A stretch of 64,000 bases of DNA from Chitinophagaceae bacterium (GTDB taxonomy: Bacteria > Bacteroidota > Bacteroidia > Chitinophagales > Chitinophagaceae): assembly GCA_016721725.1 (NCBI GenBank), contig JADKHN010000001.1, positions 1,550,001 through 1,614,000 of the forward strand. Reading direction: 5' to 3'. The notes beneath the pieces are model-generated. The model made no database searches. It had not been told where the DNA came from and saw only the letters and a program-made list of their open reading frames with translations. Shown piece by piece: positions 26,831 to 36,045 of this stretch. Each line of letters begins with the position of its first letter. Within the stretch, counting starts at the first letter, position 1. Position numbers and translations under genes: made by a program.

Positions 26831-28765
26831 TTTGAAGGGTTTGCCGTGGTACTGCATGGTTGCTTTTTGCAGAAAGGCTTTCATCTTCAGACCAAGCTGA
26901 TCGAGTACCGGTTTATATTTTTCGTTGGCAAGCAGGTTATGCTCCAGGGCCGGATCAGTGGTGTACCGGTAAAGGAATTCGGGCTTACCGGTATTCCGGT
27001 TGAACCCCAGGATGAATGCGCTGTCTGTGGCCTGGTAGAGGTTGGCATTGGCCCTTGAAAAAACAATATTTCCGGAGGGATCATCGGTTTGCAGGTCATA
27101 TCCGTAACTGATCAGGCCATCCTTGTAACTGGTCAGGCCAAGTATCGTACCCGGGATATCGAATTGGCTGACCGGTCGTGAGATGGTCTTTTTTTCCGGG
27201 TGTGCCGGATCGTAAAGGATGATGGGGATGCGATAACCGCTGAAGGCATTGAAGTTTTTCCGGGTATCATCCGGAACCAGCCAGTGGTCGGAGCAGAAGA
27301 GAAAAACCGTATTACGGAACCAGGGTTCTTTTTCCGCTTTGGCAAAAAATTGCCCCAGGCATCGGTCATAATAAGCCATGCTCTTCATGGGCCGGGTATA
27401 ATGAGCGGGGAATGACTGTTTAAAATCTTCCGGCAGATCATACGGGTAGTGGGTGGAGATATTATACTGTACGGCCAGGAAGGGTTGATCGGCCTCGCTG
27501 ATCTTTTTCTCAAAGAAGCCGAGTACGAATTCATCCTGGATCCCCATGGTATGGCGGGGCAGGTTACGGTATCCCGGGATATCCTCTTTGCTGTAATATT
27601 GATCAAAACCCAGCCAGTTGACGCATTTGGCGAAACCGAAATCGTCATGGTCATCTCCGATACAAAAAAGGGAACGGTAGCCGTTGTTCCTGAGGATCGT
27701 ACCCAGGCGAGTCACCGGCATGTTCACGCCAGCGGAATGGTAGACCGGAATATCGGACAGGGTGGGGATGCCGGCCAGTATGGCGGTGATGCCTTTATTG
27801 GACTGGTGAGCATAGCAAAAGGCCCGGTCATAAAAACTGCTTTTCTGTAACAGGGAATCAAAGAAAGGCATCTGTACTTTATACGGTCCGCTGCCATCAA
27901 AAAAATCATAGGGCACGCTTTCCATGATGAAAAGGACCACATTGCGCCGGCTGCTGTCTGACAGGCTCGTGGCCAAAGTTTTTCTTACCGGCATCAGGGA
28001 ATCGCATTGTTCATCCGGCATGTAACGGATGAGTAAGGAAGACCCTTCACTCCTGAAGACCGAATAAAGAAAAGTATGCATTGAATTCTGAACCACGAGG
28101 AGCTGACTGCTGTTCAGTTCTACTAATGGCCTGGTGGGCAACAGGGATGAATTAAGCGCCGTTCTGTTGAGAGACAAAAGGCCAAAAGCCGCTAACAGAA
28201 GGAGCAGGGATGCCAGGGCCCGATTGCCTGCAGTAAAGGCGCGGAAAAAGGAACGGCAGAGTTTACTGCAAAAAAAGATCACGAGAACTGTACCCAATAC
28301 AATGCAAAGGATCACCGGGAAGGGTTGCCGAAAAAGCTGGCTTAGCGGATGTTTCAATACAAACAACAAGTCGGCATTGGCCCGTTGAAAATGGAACGGA
28401 AAATAAAATATGTCGCCCAGGTTGATCAGCAGGATCAGGCTGTTGACTGAAACAAATAACATGAACAATAAAGCGGAGATCCATTTTCCGGAGATCAGCC
28501 GCCCCAGGTGCAGCAGCAGAAGTAATGGCGTATTGAACAGGGCCAGGATAAAAAGATCATTCAACAGCGACCATTTGATCATCCGGAGGGTATCGGAAAA
28601 AGAGTTGGTCTCACCCGCCGTAGCGAATATATACGGGTGGTTGTAGCGATAAAATATTATTTTTAAAATGGAAAGGATGACCAGCAGGCTGAGGATGAAT
28701 CGGAGAAACGGTTTATTATCTTGCCAGGCAACTTTACCCGGTCCGGGTAAAAGGTTACTTTTCAT
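26828..28765 (-). CDS. LTA-synthase-like membrane sulfatase/phosphoglycerol transferase family protein
   Basis: The N-terminal half has about five transmembrane segments (to about residue 215). The C-terminal half is a periplasmic alkaline-phosphatase-superfamily domain related to LtaS, MdoB and EptA. Metal-site candidates are Glu in FIMESVPYD, Asp/His in CSDHW and the HDDFGF segment. The nucleophile position lies in AHQSNKGIT, where most LtaS proteins have Thr, so a Ser would act. The head group and acceptor are unknown; in Gram-negative relatives these transfer phosphoglycerol or phosphoethanolamine to envelope glycans. ATG 28765 is preferred; 28774 would add three residues. Confidence 0.82.
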   Translation of the reverse strand: MKSNLLPGPGKVAWQDNKPFLRFILSLLVILSILKIIFYRYNHPYIFATAGETNSFSDTLRMIKWSLLNDLFILALFNTPLLLLLHLGRLISGKWISALLFMLFVSVNSLILLINLGDIFYFPFHFQRANADLLFVLKHPLSQLFRQPFPVILCIVLGTVLVIFFCSKLCRSFFRAFTAGNRALASLLLLLAAFGLLSLNRTALNSSLLPTRPLVELNSSQLLVVQNSMHTFLYSVFRSEGSSLLIRYMPDEQCDSLMPVRKTLATSLSDSSRRNVVLFIMESVPYDFFDGSGPYKVQMPFFDSLLQKSSFYDRAFCYAHQSNKGITAILAGIPTLSDIPVYHSAGVNMPVTRLGTILRNNGYRSLFCIGDDHDDFGFAKCVNWLGFDQYYSKEDIPGYRNLPRHTMGIQDEFVLGFFEKKISEADQPFLAVQYNISTHYPYDLPEDFKQSFPAHYTRPMKSMAYYDRCLGQFFAKAEKEPWFRNTVFLFCSDHWLVPDDTRKNFNAFSGYRIPIILYDPAHPEKKTISRPVSQFDIPGTILGLTSYKDGLISYGYDLQTDDPSGNIVFSRANANLYQATDSAFILGFNRNTGKPEFLYRYTTDPALEHNLLANEKYKPVLDQLGLKMKAFLQKATMQYHGKPFK

Positions 28766-28779
28766 AAAATACACTGTTC

Positions 28780-29580
28780 ATGTTGCTGAAGTGGATCACC
28801 GGAAACAAATATAAGCTAATGGCCATAATCGTTGGCGGGTACCTGCTGACGGACGGACTGCTGAACAAGGGCCAGTTAAGGGTGATGTTTCCGAAGGATT
28901 TTCCAGAGGCGTCGTTGGCAGTAGTCCGCCCGGATACAGTCATTTCCCTGAACCATACCGGAAAGGAATGGGTCAAAGCGGTCAACACGGTATCCCTGTT
29001 GAAGGCCTTGCCTGCCGGTACAGCGGGTATCGAATGTGATGTATATTATGAGAACGCCCGTTCCGGTTTCTATGTCCATCATGATCCGGGCATTGCCTCA
29101 CAGCTGAATCTCGATGAATGGTTGTCCATTTACCGGGAAAGGGGACTTCGATCGGGGATATGGCTTGATCTGAAGAATCTCAGGGATTCTACGCATGAAA
29201 AAGCCTTTGCCGAACTGAACAGGCTACGGGCCAAATATGGCCTGGCTGGAAAGGTGCTGGTTGAATCAAATCATCCCGAATTATTGCAATCCTTCCGCGA
29301 CAGTGGTTTTTATACCGCCTATTATACGCCAAACTTTAACCCCTATGCTGTGTCTGACGATTCATTGCAGAAAATGGCGGTTAGGATATCCACGACACTT
29401 CAGCGCTATCCCGTCAACGCCCTGACCGGATATTATTTCCAGCATCCTTTCCTCCATCATTATTTTCCTTCCTACCCCGTACTCACCTGGTCGCCAAAGC
29501 GGCGTTTCAGCCTGGTGAACTGGTGGTTCCGCCGTACCGTAAGGGCTGATCGGTCCATCCTCATTACATTATACAATTAG
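28780..29580 (+). CDS. PLC-like phosphodiesterase fold protein (FAM151/menorin-like), membrane-anchored
   Basis: A single N-terminal hydrophobic segment (about residues 12-28) is followed by a domain that looks like a GDPD/PLC-type TIM barrel. NHTGKEWVKAVNTV is followed by GIECDVYYENARSGFYVHHD, then GIWLDLKNL and VLVESNHPELL. Glu/Asp and the HHDP segment could form the metal site. The pattern recalls FAM151/DUF2181 proteins, but I am not certain of the family and the substrate is unknown. The length is 266 aa. It is divergent from the LtaS-like gene with only 14 bases between starts, so the true start may be ATG 28819. Confidence 0.6.
   Translation: MLLKWITGNKYKLMAIIVGGYLLTDGLLNKGQLRVMFPKDFPEASLAVVRPDTVISLNHTGKEWVKAVNTVSLLKALPAGTAGIECDVYYENARSGFYVHHDPGIASQLNLDEWLSIYRERGLRSGIWLDLKNLRDSTHEKAFAELNRLRAKYGLAGKVLVESNHPELLQSFRDSGFYTAYYTPNFNPYAVSDDSLQKMAVRISTTLQRYPVNALTGYYFQHPFLHHYFPSYPVLTWSPKRRFSLVNWWFRRTVRADRSILITLYN
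28806..28813 (-). promoter_or_regulatory. -7 promoter box for the LTA-synthase-like gene
   Basis: On the minus strand TATATTTG matches TAnnTTTG exactly, about 40 bases upstream of the ATG at 28765. It lies inside the 5' end of the divergent plus-strand reading frame, which supports a later start for that gene. Confidence 0.5.
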
Positions 29581-29668
29581 GTCTTTTTACAAGGGCTTTT
29601 ATTTTCACCTTAAACAGGAATGTCTTAATTTCGATCTACAAATAGTTGTTTAACTAACTAATTTTACC

Positions 29669-32050
29669 ATGTCAAAAAGAATCATCAAAAAAGTCGCCGT
29701 GCTGGGTAGTGGTGTGATGGGCAGCCGGATCGCCTGTCATTTTGCAGGGGTGGGTTTACCCGTTCTGTTGCTGGATATTGTACCTAAGGATATTCCGGCG
29801 GATGCCAAGGCCTCAGAGCGCAATAAGATCGTGAATGATGCGCTGGCTGCCGCGATCAAGTCGAACCCTTCTCCTGTTTATACCAAGGACGTGGTGAAGA
29901 AGATCAAAACCGGCAATTTCACCGATAACATGAAAGACATCGCCGATTGCGACTGGGTGATCGAAGTGGTGGTGGAAAGGCTCGACATCAAACAATCGGT
30001 GTTCACCGAAGTGGAGAAATACCGCAAACCCGGAACCCTCATCACGTCCAATACATCCGGCATTCCCATTCATATGATGACGGAAGGTCGAAGTGAGGAT
30101 TTCAAAAAACATTTCTGCGGCACACACTTTTTCAATCCTCCCCGTTACCTGCGCTTGCTGGAGATCATCCCTACGCCGCATACCGATCCGGAGATCATCG
30201 ATTTCCTGATGCATTACGGCGACCTCACACTGGGCAAGACGACGGTCCTGTGCAAGGATACCCCCGCCTTCATCGCCAATCGCGTTGGCGTATTTGGCAT
30301 GATGGCCATCATGAACGCGATGGAGAAATTGCAGCTGAGCGTAGATGAGATCGATGCGTTGACCGGTCCGGTTGTGGGTCGCCCCAAATCGGCTACCTTC
30401 CGTACAGCTGATGTAGTGGGCATCGATACCCTGGTGAAAGTGGCCAAAGGGGTTTATGATAATTGTCCGGCCGATGAAGCCAAGGAGCAGTTCATCATCC
30501 CCGCCTGGCTGAATAAGATGGTGGAGAATAACTGGCTCGGAGACAAGACCGGGCAGGGCTTCTTCAAGAAGACCAAGACAGCCTCGGGAGAAAAAGAGAT
30601 CCTGACGCTTAACCTGCAAACGCTCGAATACGGAGCCCGGCAGAAAGCCAAATTCGCCACACTTGAAACGGCCAAGCCCATCGAAGATCTGAAGTCGAGG
30701 ATCAAGGCCCTCTGCGCCGGTACCGACAAGGCGGGTGAATTCTACCGCTTGTTCCATTATCAGCTCTTCTCCTATATCTCTAACCGCATTCCGGAGATCA
30801 GTGATGAATTATATCGTTTGGATGACGCCATGATGGCCGGCTTTGGCTGGGAGATCGGGGCCTTCGAAAGCTGGGATGTGCTTGGCGTGGCCAAAACAAA
30901 AGAAGCCATGCAGTCGGCAGGATTCAAGACCGCTCCCTGGGTCGATGAGATGCTGGCCAGCGGGGCATCCTCATTTTATAAAGTAGAGAATGGAAAGAGG
31001 ATGTGTTATGATGTCAACAGTAAGACCTATAAAGTATTGCCGGGCGCTGACGCATTCATCGTGATGAAGAATTTCAGCAATGAGACGATCTGGAAGAATT
31101 CGGCCTGCCGGACCTATCACCTGGGTGATGACGTACTCGGATTGGAATGGTATACCAAGATGGGCAGCATCGGCGGGGAAGTGCTGGAAGGCATTCAACG
31201 TTCCATCGCCCTGGCCGAGGATAAATACAAGGGCCTGGTGATCGCGAATGAAGGGGCCAATTTCAGCGCCGGCGCCAATGTGGCCATGATCTTCATGATG
31301 GCCATTGAACAGGATTATGATGAGATTGATATGGCGATCCGCCAGTTTCAGCAAACCATGATGCGGGTCAGGTATTCAGGCATCCCGGTGGTGCTGGCGC
31401 CACACGGACTGGCCCTGGGCGGTGGTTGTGAAATGAGTTTGCACGCCGATAAAGTGATCGCCGCCGCTGAAACCTATACCGGACTGGTGGAAGTGGGTAT
31501 CGGCGTGATACCCGGTGGTGGCGGAACCAAAGAGTTCGTCTTAAGAGCCGCCGATGAAGTACATGATGGCGAGCCGGAGACCGTAACCCTGCAAAACCGT
31601 TTTCTGACCATCGCCACGGCCAAAGTGGGCACCTCGGCTTATGAAGCCTTCGACCTCGGTATCTATCGCAAGGGAAAGGATGCCGTTTCTATCAATACCG
31701 GCAGGCGCATCGCCGAAGCCAAACAGGCGGTGATCGACCTGTTCGATGACGGGTACGTGATGCCGGTCCAGCGAACCGATATCAAAGTGCTGGGTCGTTC
31801 CATGCTGGGCGCCATGCACGCCGGGATCAACGGCATGTGGCGGGGTAATTACGCTACCGATCATGATGTAACGGTGGCCAAAAAACTGGCCTATGTGATG
31901 TGTGGCGGCGACCTGAGCGAACCCACCCTGGTCAGTGAACAATACCTCCTCGACCTCGAGCGGGAAGCTTTTTTAAGTCTGACCGCTGAGAAGAAGACCC
32001 TGGAAAGGATCCAAAGCATATTGAAGAGCGGGAAGCCACTGAGGAATTGA
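29669..32050 (+). CDS. fadN: 3-hydroxyacyl-CoA dehydrogenase/enoyl-CoA hydratase fusion (FadN type)
   Basis: This bifunctional beta-oxidation enzyme has the FadN order, with the dehydrogenase first. The NAD-binding motif VLGSGVMGSRIACHFA is at 10-25, the catalytic His region is in CGTHFFNPPRYL and the 3HCDH C-terminal domains run to about residue 430. The enoyl-CoA hydratase (crotonase) domain follows from about 500, with NFSAGANVAMIF and LALGGGCEMS. The length (793 aa) is typical. The thiolase and acyl-CoA dehydrogenase that often accompany it are not in this window. FadB-type enzymes have the reverse domain order. Confidence 0.92.
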   Translation: MSKRIIKKVAVLGSGVMGSRIACHFAGVGLPVLLLDIVPKDIPADAKASERNKIVNDALAAAIKSNPSPVYTKDVVKKIKTGNFTDNMKDIADCDWVIEVVVERLDIKQSVFTEVEKYRKPGTLITSNTSGIPIHMMTEGRSEDFKKHFCGTHFFNPPRYLRLLEIIPTPHTDPEIIDFLMHYGDLTLGKTTVLCKDTPAFIANRVGVFGMMAIMNAMEKLQLSVDEIDALTGPVVGRPKSATFRTADVVGIDTLVKVAKGVYDNCPADEAKEQFIIPAWLNKMVENNWLGDKTGQGFFKKTKTASGEKEILTLNLQTLEYGARQKAKFATLETAKPIEDLKSRIKALCAGTDKAGEFYRLFHYQLFSYISNRIPEISDELYRLDDAMMAGFGWEIGAFESWDVLGVAKTKEAMQSAGFKTAPWVDEMLASGASSFYKVENGKRMCYDVNSKTYKVLPGADAFIVMKNFSNETIWKNSACRTYHLGDDVLGLEWYTKMGSIGGEVLEGIQRSIALAEDKYKGLVIANEGANFSAGANVAMIFMMAIEQDYDEIDMAIRQFQQTMMRVRYSGIPVVLAPHGLALGGGCEMSLHADKVIAAAETYTGLVEVGIGVIPGGGGTKEFVLRAADEVHDGEPETVTLQNRFLTIATAKVGTSAYEAFDLGIYRKGKDAVSINTGRRIAEAKQAVIDLFDDGYVMPVQRTDIKVLGRSMLGAMHAGINGMWRGNYATDHDVTVAKKLAYVMCGGDLSEPTLVSEQYLLDLEREAFLSLTAEKKTLERIQSILKSGKPLRN

Positions 32051-32056
32051 TGAGTG

Positions 32057-32078
32057 GGTCTGACGTCCTCGTCTGACC
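32057..32078 (-). repeat. REP element upstream of the RAYT gene, inverted orientation
   Basis: This 22-base element is the reverse complement, with one mismatch, of the REPs downstream of the transposase gene. Together they flank the gene head to head, the arrangement expected for a RAYT and its cognate REPs. Confidence 0.85.
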
Positions 32079-32157
32079 CAATCATCAATTCCGAAATACT
32101 GGGAATGCATAATCAGATTAATGGATTTTCATTTAACCGTACCTAAAACTTGCGAAA

Positions 32158-32715
32158 ATGAACTTTTCGCCCGATCACTTATACCATGTTTATAACCAGG
32201 GCAATAATCAGGAAAGATTATTTCTGAAGGAAGATGATTATTCCCGTTTTCTCCAATTATTCAAGGCCCATGTATCCCCTCAATGTGAAGTGATCGCCTG
32301 GTGTCTGATGCCCAATCACTTTCATTTTTTAATATTCGCAGACGAGCGTGTCAGCATTCTTAGAAAGCAAGGCGGTTTAATGCTGGATCCGGTCACAAAT
32401 GGGTTCAGGAATTTGCTGAGCACTTATTCACATGAATTCAATAAGCAAAATAACCGAAGCGGCGCTTTATTCAGACCCAAAACAAAAGCGAAATGTTTGA
32501 ATGATCAACACCTGGTTTTTGATGGAGGCCTTAACCATTCGGATTACTATAGTACCTGTTTTCAGTATATACATGATAATCCGGTAAATGCCGGGTTAGT
32601 TATGCATACCCGGGATTGGCCTTGGTCCTCACACCATGAATATTTTGTACCCGGGCATAAAGACCCAATTTGTAACAAGTCATTGGCTGAGAAGTATTGT
32701 GAGTTTCGATCTTGA
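32158..32715 (+). CDS. REP-associated tyrosine transposase (RAYT, Y1/IS200-like)
   Basis: This is a single-strand DNA transposase of the HUH superfamily, 185 aa. The N-terminus DHLYHVYNQGNNQERLF is typical, the HUH motif is HFHF in PNHFHFLIF (about 55-60), and the presumed nucleophilic Tyr lies in QYIHDNPVNAGLV (about 137). RAYTs are single-copy domesticated relatives of IS200/IS605 transposases that act on REP hairpins. It is flanked by REPs on both sides, and its last 22 codons are part of a 118-base tandem repeat that continues downstream. All catalytic motifs look intact. Confidence 0.9.
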   Translation: MNFSPDHLYHVYNQGNNQERLFLKEDDYSRFLQLFKAHVSPQCEVIAWCLMPNHFHFLIFADERVSILRKQGGLMLDPVTNGFRNLLSTYSHEFNKQNNRSGALFRPKTKAKCLNDQHLVFDGGLNHSDYYSTCFQYIHDNPVNAGLVMHTRDWPWSSHHEYFVPGHKDPICNKSLAEKYCEFRS

Positions 32716-33132
32716 TCATCTGTTTGGTTTTTCTAATTCCGGTCAGACGAGGGCGTCAGACCTGTATCCCGGTCCTGAAGATCCCATTTGCAACAGGTCA
32801 TTGGCTGAACAGTATTGTGATATTGGATACTGATCATCAGTTTGGTTTTTCTAATTCCGGTCAGACGAGGGCGTCAGACCTGTATCCCGGTCCTGAAGAT
32901 CCCATTTGCAACAGGTCATTGGCTGAACAGTATTGTGATATTGGATCCTGATCATCAGTTTGGTTTTTCTAATTCCGGTCAGACGAGGGCGTCAGACCTG
33001 TATTCCGGTCAGACCGGGACGGTCAGACCAACGTAAGGGATTGGCCTTGGTCCTCCTAAAATAAGTATTGTGATATTGGTTCTTGATCATCCGTTTCGTT
33101 TTTAAATTCCGGTCAGACGAGGGCGTCAGACC
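32659..33132 (+). repeat. REP-containing tandem repeats that include the RAYT 3' end
   Basis: Four REP copies lie at 32741-32762, 32859-32880, 32977-32998 and 33111-33132. Each can fold as GGTC, A.A mismatch, GACG, loop, CGTC, A, GACC. The first three are spaced exactly 118 bases apart, the fourth 134. Each unit also carries a copy of the RAYT gene tail, including a DPICN-SLAE-YC reading with stop, so the array grew by duplicating the gene end plus its REP. The last unit keeps a fragment matching RDWPWSS from further inside the gene. A variant REP lies at 33007-33029. The 469 bases from 32716 to the next gene hold only this array and a promoter. Confidence 0.9.
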
Positions 33133-33159
33133 TGTATCCCACTCACCCCGTATATTCAT

Positions 33160-33167
33160 TACATTTG
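33160..33167 (+). promoter_or_regulatory. -7 promoter box for the DPP-IV-like peptidase gene
   Basis: TACATTTG matches TAnnTTTG exactly and lies 17 bases before the ATG at 33185, just downstream of the last REP copy. No clear -33 element was seen. Confidence 0.6.
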
Positions 33168-33184
33168 TCCTATAATCGTTCATT

Positions 33185-35338
33185 ATGAAAAAATCGCTTT
33201 TCTTCTTTCTGATTTCAGTCACCCTGTCCGTTTCAGCGCAGACCAAACTGCTGACCATGGAAGACGCCATGGTGAAGAACAGGTCCACCCTGGCGCCGGA
33301 GAATCTCCGCCAGCTTCAGTTTATCTATGGCACAGGAGATTATGCCTACCTGAAGAAGACCAATGAGGGTGATGTTTGGGTGAGGGGTAATTTTAAAACC
33401 AAATCGGATACGACCTTCCTTACCCTCGGGGCGCTGAATGCAAAATTGAAAGCCCTGGGATATGCCGAATTGAAATCAATGCCACCCATTCAATTCAACA
33501 AACCCATGGGATGGATCATGACCGTGGCCGGCAGTAAGATCGCACTCAACCCGGTATCCGGAAAACTGACCGAGCTGATGCCAAAGACGATCGCTTCCAA
33601 GGAAAATGCCGAAGAAAGCAATGCCGGATACATCGCCTATCTCGACAATCATAATCTCTATATTTCCGGTGGACAGGGCGATACCCGTCAGCTGACCACC
33701 GACGGAAGTCCGGATATCGTATATGCCTCATCGGTGCATCGCGACGAGTTCGGTATCAGCAAAGGCATATTCTGGAGCAACAGCGGAAGGAACCTGGCCT
33801 TTTACCGGATGGACCAGGGTATGGTGACCGATTACCCCATCATCGACTGGAGCAGCCGGCCCGCAAAGAATACCAATATCAAATATCCTATGGCAGGGGA
33901 CAAGAGTCACCAGGTAACGGTGGGGGTTTATAATACCGCAACCCGTAACCTGGTTTACCTGGCAACAGGAGAGCCGGTTGAACAATACCTCACCAATATC
34001 GCCTGGAGCCCGGATGAAAGATCCGTTTACGTGGCCGTGTTGAACAGAGGACAGGATCATATGAAACTGAACCAGTACGATGCCGCGACAGGTCGATTCA
34101 TCAAAACCCTTTTCGAGGAAAAGGATGATAAATATGTGGAGCCCCTGGTACCGATGCTGTTTGTAAAGAATAAACCAGGTCAGTTCATCTGGCAAAGCAA
34201 CCGTGATGGCTGGAACCACCTGTACCTCTATGATACGAGCGGGCGAATGATCAGTCAACTCACCCAAGGCAACTGGGAAGTGACCGAAGTGAAAGGATTT
34301 GATGAAAAAGGAGACAACCTGTTCTACGTTTCGACGGAAGAATCGCCGCTCACCAAAAATCTTTACAAGCGTAATCTCAAGACCGGCCAGTCGATCAGGG
34401 TCACTCCCGGGTTCCAGGTGCACAACACCCAGGTGAACAGCACCGGTACTTTTGTATTGGATAATTACAGTAGTCCCGAGATCCCCCGGAACATCCAGTT
34501 GATCGATGTCAAGACCGGCAAGGCGAAATCGATCTGGAGCGCCGCAAACCCGCTGACTGATTACGCACTCGGAAAGATGAGCATCTTCAGCATTAAGAAC
34601 AATTCGGGCGATGACCTCTTCTGCAGGTTATATAAACCGGTCAATTTTGATTCCACGAAAAAATATCCCGTGATCGTGTATTGGTATGGCGGTCCTCATG
34701 CCCAGATGATCCTGAATGGCTGGAACGGCGGTGCCGGTGATTACTGGTTCCAATATATGGCCGAACGGGGATTCGTTGTATTCACCCTTGACCCCCGGGG
34801 CAGTGATAACCGGGGCAGGGCTTTTGAACAGGCCATTTTCCGCAGGGCAGGGGAACCGCAGATGGAGGATATGATGAGCGGGGTGAATTACCTCGGCTCC
34901 CTGCCTTATGTGGATAAGGACCATATGGGTTTATTCGGCTGGAGTTATGGAGGATTCATGACCACTGATTTTGTGCTGAACCACCCGGGCATATTCAAAG
35001 CCGCCGTTGCCGGCGGGCCGGTGATGAACTGGCAATACTATGAGATCATGTATGGTGAACGTTATATGGATACCCCTGCTGAGAACCCGGAAGGATACGA
35101 AAAGACCAACCTGATCAAAAAAGCCGGTAACCTGAAGGACAAACTCCTGTTGATCCACGGCATACAGGACCCCGTCGTTCTGCAGCAGAATTCGGTGGAT
35201 TTTGTAAAGGCCTGCGTGGATAAAGGGGTGCAGGTTGATTACATGATCTACCCCGGACATGAACACAATGTTATCGGTAAGGACAGGGCGCACCTCTATC
35301 AAAAAGTGACGGACTATTTCATGCAATACCTGAAGTAA
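33185..35338 (+). CDS. S9 family prolyl peptidase, DPP-IV-like, secreted
   Basis: This is a dipeptidyl-peptidase-IV-type serine peptidase of the periplasm or surface. A signal peptide (to about residue 19, VSAQ) precedes an N-terminal beta-propeller (about 90-440) and the C-terminal hydrolase domain. The triad is Ser in GWSYGG (about 586), Asp in HGIQDPVV (about 660) and His in PGHEHNV (about 691). The length (717 aa) is typical of bacterial DPP-IV. It releases X-Pro dipeptides in known relatives. A small metzincin gene starts two bases after its stop, so the two are likely cotranscribed. Confidence 0.92.
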   Translation: MKKSLFFFLISVTLSVSAQTKLLTMEDAMVKNRSTLAPENLRQLQFIYGTGDYAYLKKTNEGDVWVRGNFKTKSDTTFLTLGALNAKLKALGYAELKSMPPIQFNKPMGWIMTVAGSKIALNPVSGKLTELMPKTIASKENAEESNAGYIAYLDNHNLYISGGQGDTRQLTTDGSPDIVYASSVHRDEFGISKGIFWSNSGRNLAFYRMDQGMVTDYPIIDWSSRPAKNTNIKYPMAGDKSHQVTVGVYNTATRNLVYLATGEPVEQYLTNIAWSPDERSVYVAVLNRGQDHMKLNQYDAATGRFIKTLFEEKDDKYVEPLVPMLFVKNKPGQFIWQSNRDGWNHLYLYDTSGRMISQLTQGNWEVTEVKGFDEKGDNLFYVSTEESPLTKNLYKRNLKTGQSIRVTPGFQVHNTQVNSTGTFVLDNYSSPEIPRNIQLIDVKTGKAKSIWSAANPLTDYALGKMSIFSIKNNSGDDLFCRLYKPVNFDSTKKYPVIVYWYGGPHAQMILNGWNGGAGDYWFQYMAERGFVVFTLDPRGSDNRGRAFEQAIFRRAGEPQMEDMMSGVNYLGSLPYVDKDHMGLFGWSYGGFMTTDFVLNHPGIFKAAVAGGPVMNWQYYEIMYGERYMDTPAENPEGYEKTNLIKKAGNLKDKLLLIHGIQDPVVLQQNSVDFVKACVDKGVQVDYMIYPGHEHNVIGKDRAHLYQKVTDYFMQYLK

Positions 35339-35340
35339 CA

Positions 35341-35994
35341 ATGGGGGAGGCAGAACTGGATATTCAACGTCGTCAACTGGTCATCCATTCGGCATTTTAT
35401 TTTTACGGAGATGCCGCCAGTGAAGAGATCAGCACGCAGGTGGCGACCGACATTGCCGATCATTGGAATGAAGCCGGCGGAAAGACCCGGATCAAAGGAA
35501 CCTTGTTCGATGTCCGTTTTGATATCCGGGGATATTGGGGCCGGGAACTGACTCCCGTAGAGGTCTATGAGAATACCGACCCCCGGAACAATTATTTCCG
35601 GATCGAGGAATATGCTGAAGGAAATATCTCATTTGTCGATGCCATCAATTGCAATACCGGGTATTTCAAACTGGATAACCTGCTGCATAATTCCACCACG
35701 GCCGCGCATGAATTCGGGCATACGATCGGACTGGTTCATCCTCCCAACCTGGATATCCGGGGAATGGGGGTTCCGGGGATCATGTACCCCCGGGGTACCC
35801 TGGTCGACCCTCCTTTCCAATATGATCCAGCTGTGCCCGCCGGCGAAAAAGGCGGCACCCTGAATCCCTTCCTCCGTAAAGTATTGCCCCAGGATGTCGA
35901 TCTGCTGAAACTGCATAAACTTCCATTCAACCGGCAGGGGACGGCCATGATCGGGGATTTCACTTCGGTCTGGCATGATAAACACCTTCCCTGA
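35341..35994 (+). CDS. Small metzincin-type zinc metallopeptidase
   Basis: This 217-residue protein has the long metzincin motif HEFGHTIGLVH (residues 123-133) and a Met-turn in PGIMYPRG (about 148), so it should be an active zinc peptidase. It has no signal peptide or obvious pro-domain, which is unusual for metzincins; either the start is wrong, it leaves the cell by another route, or it works in the cytosol. It follows the DPP-IV-like gene with a two-base gap. The substrate is unknown and the exact family (M10-like or M43-like) is not settled. Confidence 0.78.
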   Translation: MGEAELDIQRRQLVIHSAFYFYGDAASEEISTQVATDIADHWNEAGGKTRIKGTLFDVRFDIRGYWGRELTPVEVYENTDPRNNYFRIEEYAEGNISFVDAINCNTGYFKLDNLLHNSTTAAHEFGHTIGLVHPPNLDIRGMGVPGIMYPRGTLVDPPFQYDPAVPAGEKGGTLNPFLRKVLPQDVDLLKLHKLPFNRQGTAMIGDFTSVWHDKHLP

Positions 35995-36045
35995 AACGGA
36001 TGACAAAATTTCTTTATCTTCATCCTATAATAGTGAAAACATACC

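Noticed and set aside
28134..28646. Plus-strand open frames inside the LTA-synthase-like gene
   Set aside because: They are antisense readings of membrane-segment codons.
32659..33132. CRISPR-like array
   Set aside because: The 118-base units are nearly identical along their whole length and contain gene tail plus REP; there are no unique spacers and no cas genes.
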